Positions 1-7,526 of a stretch of DNA of 26,579 nucleotides are shown one piece after another (the stretch's first letter is position 1; each line of letters opens with the position of its first letter). The notes under the pieces were generated by a model, which saw only the letters and a program-made list of their open reading frames with translations, was not told the origin of the DNA and ran no database searches. The position numbers and the translations under genes were made by a program. This DNA is from an uncultured Verrucomicrobiales bacterium (lineage in GTDB: Bacteria > Verrucomicrobiota > Verrucomicrobiia > Verrucomicrobiales > Akkermansiaceae): the NCBI GenBank assembly GCA_937969125.1, contig CALBVA010000086.1, forward strand, positions 1 through 26,579. Direction: 5' to 3'.

Positions 1-188
1 GCGGTGATGTTAGGATCGTTTAACTTACCAGCCTGATAACGCTCATTGCCCTTCATGAGATCTTCCAGAACGGAATCGGGAGTCATTTTAGACTGCACCT
101 CTTTTGTGGGAGGAAGGAGAGTCTGGGCAGCAACAAAGGCAGTCGCAACGAGGGCCAGCGACGTGGTGGTCAGGGTCTTGATTTTCAT
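1..188 (-). CDS. Exported beta-carbonic anhydrase-like protein (N-terminal part only)
   Basis: The reading frame starts at an ATG at 188 and runs off the left edge of the window, so only about 62 residues are visible. The first 21 or so form a signal peptide: a basic start (MKIKT), a hydrophobic stretch and a likely cleavage after AAQ or nearby. The mature part contains SVLEDLMKGNERYQAGK, which matches the N-terminal helix that precedes the catalytic core in beta-class carbonic anhydrases (consensus around LKEGNxRFxxGK). The zinc-binding Cys and His residues lie outside the window, so activity cannot be judged. If correct, the enzyme would interconvert CO2 and bicarbonate in the periplasm. 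The following 206 bases up to the next gene hold no clear promoter or terminator. The identification rests on a short motif. Confidence 0.6.
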   Translation of the reverse strand, partial: MKIKTLTTTSLALVATAFVAAQTLLPPTKEVQSKMTPDSVLEDLMKGNERYQAGKLNDPNIT

Positions 189-394
189 GATTTCGGAAAT
201 TACTAAGATTTCACTGGGATGTTAGAATGAAAACCCGATATCGCAACGGGATGGTGAGTGTTTTTTTGCGTTTTCATCGGCGGGTTCGGAGTGGATTGAG
301 CTGAGAGTCGGAACACCTTGGCGATTAGCCATTAATTTTAGGTTCTGAAATCCCTCCGAGAATAGGCACCGAGCCTCATCACCTAGTATCACCC

Positions 395-2152
395 TCACCT
401 CTCCGGCGGCGCAGGGGGTGGCGGGGAGACGGTGTCATCTTCGGGGCGGTCCGGGAAAACGGCGTCTTGCCAGATTTGCTTTCCAAAGTTGCCTTCGACG
501 ATGTTTCCGGAGTTGAAAAGGAGTTGGACGCCAGCTTCGATGATGAGGCCTGCTTCGCCATTCTTGGTAGCTCGGTTTCCTTTCAACTCCACCCTTTGGC
601 TCCCATCGGCGATGACGATTCCGCCGAGTTGGTTGTCATGCGCTTCGCAATCATGCAGCAGGAGTGCTTTGACGTCAGAAAAGTAGAAACCGATCTCGCG
701 GTTTTGTTCACTTCGAGATGTTTTAATCGTAACCTTTTCCTCCGATCCTAGGGCAGCCAGTCCGGCACGGCCGTTTTTGATGAAGCGACAATCGGAGACC
801 TGCCCGGCGGCTCCATCCCAAAAGTCGATGCCGTGATGGAGGTTATTCTCGGCGGTGACCTGATGAAGGCGGGCCGATGACTTCGTGCCATTTACGGAGA
901 GACCATCCCATCCGCTATCGGATAAGGTCGTGAAGTCGATACGCGCCTGCCCGCCGTCCAGCACTGCAATGCCGTGGCCACTGGCGCGGGTGATGAGAAG
1001 GTCTTCGAGGTGAGCTTGGCCGCCATCAATAGCAACGACGGGATAACGTTCCTCATCATTCACGAGGCCCTTGTGACGAAGGGTCATGCTGGCGATGCGG
1101 ATCTTCCCGACACCCTGCGGCACGGTGACGACAGAGCCATTTTCAGGGGAACACTCGATGATGGTCTCAGCGCGGCTTTCGCCGATAAGCTCGACCCCGG
1201 CGGGGATGATGAGGGACTCGCTATAGGTTCCTTTCGCCACGAAGACGCGGTCATTGACCTTCACTACTCTGAGGGCGTTTTGGATGGTTGGGTAATCAGC
1301 AGGTACGCGGACGACGCGACCGTAGGCGGACATTTTTTGGTAGAGTTCGCGGATCTCCGGATTGGGATCCAGCCGCATCGCTTTCTCGACGAGAGCCAGG
1401 GCTTCGGTGGAATGAGTGCCGTCATCAAGCTCGCGAGCCTTGGCAAGAAGCTCGGCGGCCTTGGCCTGATCTTCCCGTAATCGTAAGGCAGCCTCGTCCG
1501 ATCTCCGCCGGAATTCCGCGAGGCGCGGGTGATCCGGGCTGGCTGTGGCAAGTGCTGAGATCCGGGCTTCGGTCTCCTTCCAATCGCGCCCGTTCAAAGC
1601 CTCCTCGACAGCCTCCACCATGAGGAGGGTGCGGGTTTTCACGCTGCCCTCGGCGATGCGCTTCCGGAGAGCAGGGAGTTTTTCGTGATTGGAATCGAGC
1701 TTTTCGACCTTGGCGAGAAAGCCCTCGGCCTCACTGAATTGTTCGGCTTCCAGCGCAGCACGGACATTCCCGAGCAGAAAGCCGACCTGCTGGCCGCGTT
1801 CTTCAATGCGGCTCGCTTCCAACTCCTGCAATGCGGCGGTGATTTGTGCCGAGGGCTCACCGCTGACCTGCATGAGGTCGATGAGTTCGCTGGCCTCGTC
1901 CCAGCGACGTTTTTCGATGGCTTGCGCGAAAAGCTCGCGATTTCGATCAAGATCAACATCGTCGGACGTCGGACTTCCACCAGTATCGAGGAACGATTCG
2001 AAGACGTAAAACCCGATTCCGATCACCGCCATCAGAAGAGAAAAAAAGACCAAGAAAGAAAGGAACGAGAATGGCTGCTTTCTCTGAGAGTGCTTCGGAG
2101 GATCACCCTCTCCATTTCCGAAGGGCAACAAGGGCTGTGACGGATCGTCCAC
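395..2152 (-). CDS. Membrane-anchored right-handed beta-helix protein
   Basis: This 585-residue protein starts at a GTG codon (2150-2152). Residues 1-27 are a short polar cytoplasmic segment and residues 28-51 a single membrane helix. Residues 70-275 are charged and helical, with repeat-like stretches such as ALALVEKAMRLDPNPE that recall tetratricopeptide repeats. Residues 282-560 form a parallel beta-helix of the NosD/pectate-lyase type: the opening VPADYPTIQNAL and GTYSESLIIPAGVELIG are typical, followed by repeated short G-I/L-x-V turns (GHGIAVLDGG, WDGLSVNG, RAGLAALG, GGIVIADG, EAGLIIEAG). The tail is proline rich (SPPPPAPP). The helix domain would lie outside the inner membrane. Such folds bind or cut polysaccharides, but no catalytic residues can be assigned. 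It is the last gene of a minus-strand run, 66 bases after the CPBP protease. Confidence 0.75.
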   Translation of the reverse strand: MDDPSQPLLPFGNGEGDPPKHSQRKQPFSFLSFLVFFSLLMAVIGIGFYVFESFLDTGGSPTSDDVDLDRNRELFAQAIEKRRWDEASELIDLMQVSGEPSAQITAALQELEASRIEERGQQVGFLLGNVRAALEAEQFSEAEGFLAKVEKLDSNHEKLPALRKRIAEGSVKTRTLLMVEAVEEALNGRDWKETEARISALATASPDHPRLAEFRRRSDEAALRLREDQAKAAELLAKARELDDGTHSTEALALVEKAMRLDPNPEIRELYQKMSAYGRVVRVPADYPTIQNALRVVKVNDRVFVAKGTYSESLIIPAGVELIGESRAETIIECSPENGSVVTVPQGVGKIRIASMTLRHKGLVNDEERYPVVAIDGGQAHLEDLLITRASGHGIAVLDGGQARIDFTTLSDSGWDGLSVNGTKSSARLHQVTAENNLHHGIDFWDGAAGQVSDCRFIKNGRAGLAALGSEEKVTIKTSRSEQNREIGFYFSDVKALLLHDCEAHDNQLGGIVIADGSQRVELKGNRATKNGEAGLIIEAGVQLLFNSGNIVEGNFGKQIWQDAVFPDRPEDDTVSPPPPAPPER

Positions 2153-2218
2153 AAGAAAAGGAGGCCTTAAATCGCGCGAAATTGCAGTATCAAAAAGTGA
2201 GGTGTCGTGATGACGACC

Positions 2219-2986
2219 CTACCAAAGACCATACTTTCCATAGGCCATGGCATAGGCGGCCATGGTAGCATTGGCCACGCCGTGCATCACGACAACGGCA
2301 AGGAGGCTGCGGGTCCAGACGGTGACTCCGTAAGCGATTGAGCCGTAGATCAGGGCACCGAGCCAATCGATAGGCGCATGCGCGAGCATGAAGGCAAAGG
2401 TCACGATGAGGAAGGAAATCCAGGCGGGCTTACCGAAGGGGACCTTCCAATAGTTGCCATCCATATCGAGGAGAAATCGCATTAGGAAACCTCTCCAGAA
2501 TATCTCCTCAACCAAAGAAACGATCACAATCGCACGGAAAAGCCGCAGAATGAGCGAAGCCCAGTAAGCGGCGGGATTGTCAAAAACCCCGGGATCAAAG
2601 CCCTCGGTCCGCGGAGCCATGCCATGGAGCGAGGCGAAGAAGCCATCGGGCTTCCCGCTGGTCATGCCGAGGTGATCGTAGAGTGTGGTGGGAAGGAGCC
2701 AGAAAGCGATGCCAACGAAGCCCGCGAAGACGCCAATCCAGACTTTATTAGACCAGCGGAACTCGTAGTGCTTCCAAAAAAAAGCGAGGACGGCGAGGCA
2801 AACTACGGTCTGGATGGGGTAGAATAACTGCTCCGGCCAATGTTGATACCACGGCGCGTTGTCATGCTCCCAGAGAATGGCCTCACCGACGAATTGGTAG
2901 ATGAGATTAAAGATCATGAAGACCGCAAAGGGGGCGACATAGGCGTAAGTGCGGTTCTCGCGCCAGACCTTCAATTGTTCCATCAT
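2219..2986 (-). CDS. CPBP (CAAX/Abi-type) intramembrane metalloprotease
   Basis: A 255-residue polytopic membrane protein. It has the motifs of the CPBP glutamic/metal-type intramembrane protease family: EExxxR at residues 160-165 (EEIFWR), a conserved His in the next membrane helix (H203, FAFMLAHAP) and HxxxN at 235-239 (HGVAN). Hydrophobic segments lie near 14-36, 56-72, 82-100, 141-160, 188-204, 207-222 and 226-245. The overall shape, with LVEEIFWRGFLMRFL followed by a short C-terminus ending in GLW, resembles the CAAX prenyl protease-related group that accompanies exosortase/PEP-CTERM systems (TIGR03008, from memory), and a PEP-CTERM protein is present at 18708-19610. Its substrate is unknown. 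It starts 27 bases after the aminotransferase stop and is probably cotranscribed. Two adjacent ATG codons could serve as start. Confidence 0.85.
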   Translation of the reverse strand: MMEQLKVWRENRTYAYVAPFAVFMIFNLIYQFVGEAILWEHDNAPWYQHWPEQLFYPIQTVVCLAVLAFFWKHYEFRWSNKVWIGVFAGFVGIAFWLLPTTLYDHLGMTSGKPDGFFASLHGMAPRTEGFDPGVFDNPAAYWASLILRLFRAIVIVSLVEEIFWRGFLMRFLLDMDGNYWKVPFGKPAWISFLIVTFAFMLAHAPIDWLGALIYGSIAYGVTVWTRSLLAVVVMHGVANATMAAYAMAYGKYGLW

Positions 2987-3013
2987 CGGTTTTTCGTAGA
3001 GGAATTCGAAATT

Positions 3014-4180
3014 CTAAAGCGTCCCGATATACCGCTTCATCGCGGTCATGGCGGTTTTCAAATCATCCATGCCGGTGGCGTAGCAACAGCGGAGGAAGCC
3101 CTCGCCGCTTTCACCGAAGGCATCTCCGGGAACGGCCGCGACTTGCTCCGCTTCCAGCAGGCCCATCGCGAATTCCTTACTACTGATCCCGAACTGACTG
3201 ATATCCGGGAAGACGTAGAAGGCTCCACCGGGAAGGTGACAATCGATCCCCATCTCGTTGAGACTTTCCACGAGGAAATTCCGGCGACGGCGGTATTCAT
3301 CCTTCATCGGCTGGTAAAGGGCCTTGCCGCCAGAGAGAGCTTCCAAAGCCGCAGCCTGACTGGTGATGGGGGCGCAAAGAATCCCGTATTGGTGAATCTT
3401 CATCATGGCCTCGATGAGCTCCGGCGGGGCACAGGCGAAGCCGAGGCGGAAGCCGGTCATGGCGAAGGCCTTTGAAAATCCGTGAAGCAGGATGGTGCGC
3501 TCACGCATGCCGGGCAGGCTCGCGATACTGACATGCTCCTGACCGTCGTAGCGGAGTTCGCTGTAAATTTCATCACTGAGGACGATGAGATCGTGCTCGA
3601 TGCAAAGCTTCGCGATTCCCTCCAAATCCTCCTGCGACGCGACGGCACCGGTGGGATTAGTGGGGAAATTTAGCATCACGATCTTCGTTTTATCAGTGAT
3701 GGCGGCCGCGAGAGCCTCCGGTTTCAGGGAGAAGCCATTCTCCTTTTTCGTGGCAACCGGCACCGCTTTTCCGTGGGCCATCACGATGCTGGGCGAGTAG
3801 GAGACGTAGCAGGGCTCGTGGTAGATCACTTCATCGCCCGGATTGACAAGAGCGCGGAGGGCCAGGTCCAGAGCTTCCGAAACGCCCACAGTGATGAGGA
3901 CCTCACTCTTCCCGGCATACTTTACGTGGAAGAATTCATCGACATACTCCGAGATCTTATCGCGCAGGGTGAGCAGGCCAAGGTTCGAGGTGTAGCTGGT
4001 CTCGCCCTTCTCCAGCGAATAGATCGCGGCTTCGCGGATGGACCAGGGGGTGACAAAGTCCGGCTCCCCCACGCCGAGGGAGATGACGTCATCTCGACCG
4101 ATGACGAGCTCAAAAAAGTCGCGAATGCCGGAGCGGGGAATGGCCTGGAGATGTCCGGCCAGCTTGGATTGGATGTCCAT
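3014..4180 (-). CDS. Class I/II pyridoxal-phosphate aminotransferase
   Basis: This 388-residue cytosolic enzyme has the full set of fold-type I aminotransferase landmarks: NPTG-type motif NFPTNPTG (N175), the cofactor aspartate in SDEIYSELRY (D203, Y206), the Schiff-base lysine in GFSKAFAMTGFRLGF (K237), and the substrate-carboxylate arginine in GFLRCCYA (R364). Its length is normal and the start is a clear ATG. It belongs to the aspartate/aromatic/alanine-type transaminases (PatA or AspC-like group), but the amino donor and acceptor cannot be read from sequence. The preceding gene, 15 bases upstream, is an Lrp/AsnC regulator, a class that usually senses amino acids, so the transaminase product or substrate may be its ligand. 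It is probably cotranscribed with the flanking genes. Confidence 0.93.
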   Translation of the reverse strand: MDIQSKLAGHLQAIPRSGIRDFFELVIGRDDVISLGVGEPDFVTPWSIREAAIYSLEKGETSYTSNLGLLTLRDKISEYVDEFFHVKYAGKSEVLITVGVSEALDLALRALVNPGDEVIYHEPCYVSYSPSIVMAHGKAVPVATKKENGFSLKPEALAAAITDKTKIVMLNFPTNPTGAVASQEDLEGIAKLCIEHDLIVLSDEIYSELRYDGQEHVSIASLPGMRERTILLHGFSKAFAMTGFRLGFACAPPELIEAMMKIHQYGILCAPITSQAAALEALSGGKALYQPMKDEYRRRRNFLVESLNEMGIDCHLPGGAFYVFPDISQFGISSKEFAMGLLEAEQVAAVPGDAFGESGEGFLRCCYATGMDDLKTAMTAMKRYIGTL

Positions 4181-4195
4181 GTGGTGGGGAAATTT

Positions 4196-4678
4196 TTAGG
4201 GGGAAACCGGAAGGCGGGCGACCTCATCCTCGCCACCGAAAAGGAAACCATTTTCCTTATATGATTTCAGACGGAAGTGGGTCGCGGTGGAAACCACGCC
4301 CTCGATAGTGCTGAGTTTCTCCGCAACAAAGGCCGCGACGGCGAGGAGATCCGCACCCTCGACGAGGACTAGAAGATCATATCCGCCGCTGGCGAGGTAG
4401 CAGCTTTTCACCTGCTCGAAGCGGGCGATACGGCGGGCCAGTCGATCAAATCCCCCACCCCGCTCGGGTGTCAATTTCACCTCAATAAAGGCCGTGACCA
4501 AATCTCCACCAACATGCGCGGGATCGACCATGGCCTGATATCCAGAAATGGTGCCATCGGCCTCCCAGGCCGCGACCTGGGCCTTCACTTCCTCCTCAGT
4601 CATGCCGTCGACTTGGGCGGCGAGAGCAGCAGGAGATTGTTTGGCGTTTCGGCGAAGGAGATCGAGGAGGTCGGACAT
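4196..4678 (-). CDS. Lrp/AsnC family transcriptional regulator
   Basis: A 160-residue DNA-binding protein of the feast/famine type. Residues 1-50 form the winged-helix part, recognised by LLDLLRRNAKQSPAALAAQVDGMTEEEV and the ADGTISGYQAMVD link that leads into the ligand-binding RAM domain. Residues 55-145 are the RAM (alpha-beta) domain, with FIEVKLTPE, the VKSCYLASGGYDLLVLVEG core and the GVVSTATHFRLKSYK end. Length and order are normal for the family. It sits between phosphofructokinase (20-base gap) and an aminotransferase (15-base gap) on the same strand, which suggests that it controls this operon in response to an amino acid. This is inference, since no operator was identified. Confidence 0.92.
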   Translation of the reverse strand: MSDLLDLLRRNAKQSPAALAAQVDGMTEEEVKAQVAAWEADGTISGYQAMVDPAHVGGDLVTAFIEVKLTPERGGGFDRLARRIARFEQVKSCYLASGGYDLLVLVEGADLLAVAAFVAEKLSTIEGVVSTATHFRLKSYKENGFLFGGEDEVARLPVSP

Positions 4679-4698
4679 CGTGGAGGTCTGTAAATGAT

Positions 4699-5772
4699 TT
4701 AGTCCCCGAAGGAGATGCCAACGGCCCGAGCGGCCTTGACGACCTCAGTATCGGACTCGACGAGACGGAGTTCCTTGACCGCATCAATAATGGGAACACA
4801 GCCGACGTGGTAGCTGTGATAACTCACCATCTGTCCGAATTTTCCTTCCTCCGCGAGCTGAGCTGCCATCACGCCGAAGCGCATGCCGAGGATACGGTCC
4901 AGCGGAGTTGGTGTGCCGCCGCGCTGGACGTGGCCGAGCACGGTGCAGCGGGTTTCCTTGCCGGTGAGTTCCGCGATCTTATGGGAGACCTGTTCACCAA
5001 TTCCGCCGAGGCGGACTTCCGCACCTTCATTGGCATCGATGGTGGCGAGTGCCCCATCGGGATTTCGCGCACCTTCCGCCACGACGACAAGCGAGCTGGT
5101 GTAGCCCTGTGCTTCGCGGGTTTTCAGGTGCTCGGCGATCTTCTCGTATGAGAAAGGAATTTCCGGAAGAAGGATGACATTAGCCGCACCCGCCATGCCG
5201 CCCCAGAGGGCAATCCAGCCCGCATGGCGACCCATGACTTCCAGGACCATCACGCGTTTATGCGACTGCGCAGTGGTATGGAGGCGGTCGAGCGAGTTCA
5301 CCACCGTGCTGACGGCACTATCGAATCCGAAGGTCATGGAAGTGGCCTGGAGGTCGTTATCAATGGTCTTCGGCACGCCGATAATCGGCCAGCCCTGCTC
5401 ATAGAGTTGATGCGCGGTGGTGAGGGAGCCATCGCCACCGACGACGATGAGAGCGCCGATCTCGAGCTGGTCGAGAGTCCGCTTGGCCCGGTCCACGATT
5501 TCCTGCGGGACGCGGGCGACGTCTCCTTCGCCGATCTTGGCGGCGAAGTTCCCCTTATTGGTAGTGCCGAGAATGGTGCCGCCCTGCTTGAGGATGCCCT
5601 CAGTGTCCTTGGGAGTGAGAAAAGTGAAATCACCGGGAGGGAGGAGGCCTTCAAAACCATCGCGGAAGCCAATAGTCTCCCAACCTTTTGAGGCGGCCGC
5701 GCCGACGACTCCATGGATGACGGCATTCAGTCCGGGGCAGTCGCCCCCACAGTTCAATATTCCAATTCGCAT
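4699..5772 (-). CDS. pfkA: 6-phosphofructokinase, mixed-substrate (group III) type
   Basis: This 357-residue enzyme phosphorylates fructose 6-phosphate to fructose 1,6-bisphosphate in glycolysis. The N-terminal GILNCGGDCPGLNAVIHG loop, GGDGS at 112-116, PKTIDND at 134-140 (catalytic D138), HKRVMVLEVMGRHAGWIAL at 171-189 and the late GHVQRGGTPTPLDR motif are all present. With E. coli PfkA as the frame (offset 11), the position that selects the phosphoryl donor (E. coli Gly104) is G115, as in ATP-using enzymes, whereas the position of E. coli Gly124 is K135, as in PPi-using enzymes. This combination is typical of the mixed-substrate group; G115 favours ATP, but that is inference. It starts at an ATG at 5772 and lies 59 bases downstream of the carboxypeptidase-like gene. 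Confidence 0.95.
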   Translation of the reverse strand: MRIGILNCGGDCPGLNAVIHGVVGAAASKGWETIGFRDGFEGLLPPGDFTFLTPKDTEGILKQGGTILGTTNKGNFAAKIGEGDVARVPQEIVDRAKRTLDQLEIGALIVVGGDGSLTTAHQLYEQGWPIIGVPKTIDNDLQATSMTFGFDSAVSTVVNSLDRLHTTAQSHKRVMVLEVMGRHAGWIALWGGMAGAANVILLPEIPFSYEKIAEHLKTREAQGYTSSLVVVAEGARNPDGALATIDANEGAEVRLGGIGEQVSHKIAELTGKETRCTVLGHVQRGGTPTPLDRILGMRFGVMAAQLAEEGKFGQMVSYHSYHVGCVPIIDAVKELRLVESDTEVVKAARAVGISFGD

Positions 5773-5831
5773 GTTTCGTGTGGGTATTCGGTGGTGTTGA
5801 GAAATGTTCCCTTATTAAGAACGGGAGAAAT

Positions 5832-6803
5832 TTACTGGGGGTTCGGGACGGTGAGCAATTCACGTGCCTGTCCGACGGTCGCGCCCTGCGCACGCCAGCC
5901 ATCATAGGCGGCCCAACCTTGGGAGATCAAAGTGCGGGTGATGGCCCAACGGTCCGCGCTTCCCAGCGTAATGATAATGAGGCGACGGCTGGTCAGGAGC
6001 GAGCGACCATCAGTCTGTTTCTGGACGATGGGCTTCTTTTCCACGCTGGTGGCAGCGCATTGGCCGGCGAGATTGCTCAATCCGGTCCGGATTCCGCTGA
6101 CTCCGTTCTTCCCGATGAGCTGGTGGGTATTGCCTACTTTAAATGCGCGCTTCTGGCCGGCGCGGATGGAGGAGATGGTGCGGCTCTTCTGCTTCACGTA
6201 GAACTGAAAGCCGGTATTCCGCATGGCGTAGATCGAAAGGCGGGCCATATCGCGAGCGGTCGAACTGCTGCGACTGGAGCCATCCAGACCGGTAGGATTG
6301 GCGAAGCGGGTCTTCGACATTCCGAGACCACGAGCGAGATTATTCATCTCCTTCACGAAAGCCCCGACGGGCGAGGAACCGCCGGAGCGGGACTGGATCG
6401 AGCGCCCAGCATGGTCCGCCAGAGTGTGCGCGGCGATATTGTCAGACCCGAGAAGCATGGAATACATGGCCTCCCGGATAGAGATGCGGTCTCCAGGTTG
6501 GAGCGCCATGGGATTCGAGCCGCCAAGTCCGAGAACCTCATTGGGCACGACCATCATCTGGCTCATGGAGGTTTGGGAGAGATTGGCCCAATCCAGCACC
6601 ACCATGGCGGTGGCGATCTTCGCGAGGGAGGCGACGGGGCGCTTTTGGCTGGCATTCAGCTCGAGGAGGATTTTTCCGCTGTGGGCCTCGACCGCGATGT
6701 AGCTTTCCGAAGCTGAGACAGCCGACGAGAGGAAGCCCGCGACGAGGACGAAAAGCAGGCAGGCTTTTCGAAAGAAGGAGAGCTGAGAATGTCGCGGATT
6801 CAT
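5832..6803 (-). CDS. D-alanyl-D-alanine carboxypeptidase family serine hydrolase (S11), RTG variant
   Basis: This 323-residue secreted protein starts with a signal peptide (residues 1 to about 32, ending in SAVSASE). It has the active-site signatures of peptidase family S11 (PBP5/6 type): SxxK as SLAK at 59-62 and SDN at 120-122 (GSDNIAAH). The third motif, normally KTG, reads RTG: codons at 6081-6089 give GIRTG with R239. The fold would trim or bind peptidoglycan stem peptides in the periplasm. Arg can replace Lys at this position in some active-site serine enzymes, so activity is possible but not certain. Family members usually carry a further beta-rich domain or membrane helix; here the protein ends about 85 residues after the RTG motif. 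It is the first gene of the minus-strand run and diverges from the gene at 6934. Confidence 0.88.
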   Translation of the reverse strand: MNPRHSQLSFFRKACLLFVLVAGFLSSAVSASESYIAVEAHSGKILLELNASQKRPVASLAKIATAMVVLDWANLSQTSMSQMMVVPNEVLGLGGSNPMALQPGDRISIREAMYSMLLGSDNIAAHTLADHAGRSIQSRSGGSSPVGAFVKEMNNLARGLGMSKTRFANPTGLDGSSRSSSTARDMARLSIYAMRNTGFQFYVKQKSRTISSIRAGQKRAFKVGNTHQLIGKNGVSGIRTGLSNLAGQCAATSVEKKPIVQKQTDGRSLLTSRRLIIITLGSADRWAITRTLISQGWAAYDGWRAQGATVGQARELLTVPNPQ

Positions 6804-6933
6804 GGTGCGGCGGGATTTCGGAGGACTCTAGTGTCTCCCCCATCCAAGACAATCCTGAATCCTGAATGCCGGGTGATGTTTTTGTTTCTCATTCTTAATT
6901 TTCCCCTTGCCGTCTGAAAGGAAGTCCGGTGGA

Positions 6934-7374
6934 ATGTCATCCGTAATGAGAAAGCTCCTACTGATCACACTCGCACTCGGGATCATCGCTCCCGTCATGG
7001 GCGACATCCAGGCTCCTCCGGGAACCCGCTACACCTCCGCTCGTAAGCTCGGACGTGCCATCGGTAACATCCTCTACGGTATTGTTGAAATCCCAGAGCA
7101 GATCGTCCGCAAGACCGAGTCCCAAGGCAGCAAGGTCGGCTGGTCCTACGGTGTGGTCGATGGAACCCGCCGTGCCTTCAAGCGCATGGGCTACGGTTTC
7201 TACGAACTCGTCACCTTCCACTGCCCCACTTATCACGGCACCTTTAAGCCACCCTACACCCGTTGTGGTGCTGATGACCGGATCGAGATGAATCCTCGCG
7301 AAGGTCTTTCCGAATTCCCACCCGAGCTTGGCGCTGAGTCCTACTTCCGCCACTCCCGCTCGCAGAAGTGGTAA
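6934..7374 (+). CDS. Exosortase system-associated protein, TIGR04073-like
   Basis: A small secreted protein of 146 residues with the start at the ATG at 6934 (a TTG at 6907 would add nine residues and has no advantage; an ATG at 6946 is also possible). Residues 1 to about 23 form a signal peptide (RKLLLITLALGIIAPVMG). The mature part has the spaced pattern RKLGRAIGNILYGIVEIPEQI, then GSKVGWSYGVVDGTRRAFKR and MGYGFYELVTFHCP, which matches my memory of the TIGR04073 family found in genomes with exosortase/PEP-CTERM systems. Its function is unknown. Positively charged and glycine-rich helices suggest contact with membranes, but this is inference. The gene stands alone, followed directly by a strong terminator at 7402-7433. 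Confidence 0.8.
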   Translation: MSSVMRKLLLITLALGIIAPVMGDIQAPPGTRYTSARKLGRAIGNILYGIVEIPEQIVRKTESQGSKVGWSYGVVDGTRRAFKRMGYGFYELVTFHCPTYHGTFKPPYTRCGADDRIEMNPREGLSEFPPELGAESYFRHSRSQKW

Positions 7375-7401
7375 TCCGGTCCTGACCGATTATTTTTTTT
7401 C

Positions 7402-7433
7402 AAAGCCGCCCTCTTCGGAGTGCGGCTTTTTTC
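7402..7433 (+). terminator. Rho-independent terminator with UUCG tetraloop
   Basis: An 8-bp stem (AAAGCCGC at 7402-7409 with GCGGCTTT at 7422-7429) encloses an inner CTC-TTCG-GAG hairpin, a C(UUCG)G tetraloop of high stability, and is followed by a T run (7427-7432). It begins 27 bases after the stop codon at 7374 and so ends transcription of the TIGR04073-like gene before the response regulator gene. Confidence 0.9.
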
Positions 7434-7526
7434 TGGGGTCTAAGGGAGGCTGTGAGTGTCGTGATCTCTCATTAGACAATCTATCCATTTAAAAATCCGG
7501 CACGCTTTGAGCTATCCCGCCCTCAG

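Noticed and set aside
974..1480. Plus-strand open frame of 168 codons
   Set aside because: It is antisense to the beta-helix protein gene and has no recognised family or signal.
6907..6933. TTG start for the TIGR04073-like gene
   Set aside because: It would put nine polar residues before the signal peptide; ATG codons at 6934 and 6946 fit better.
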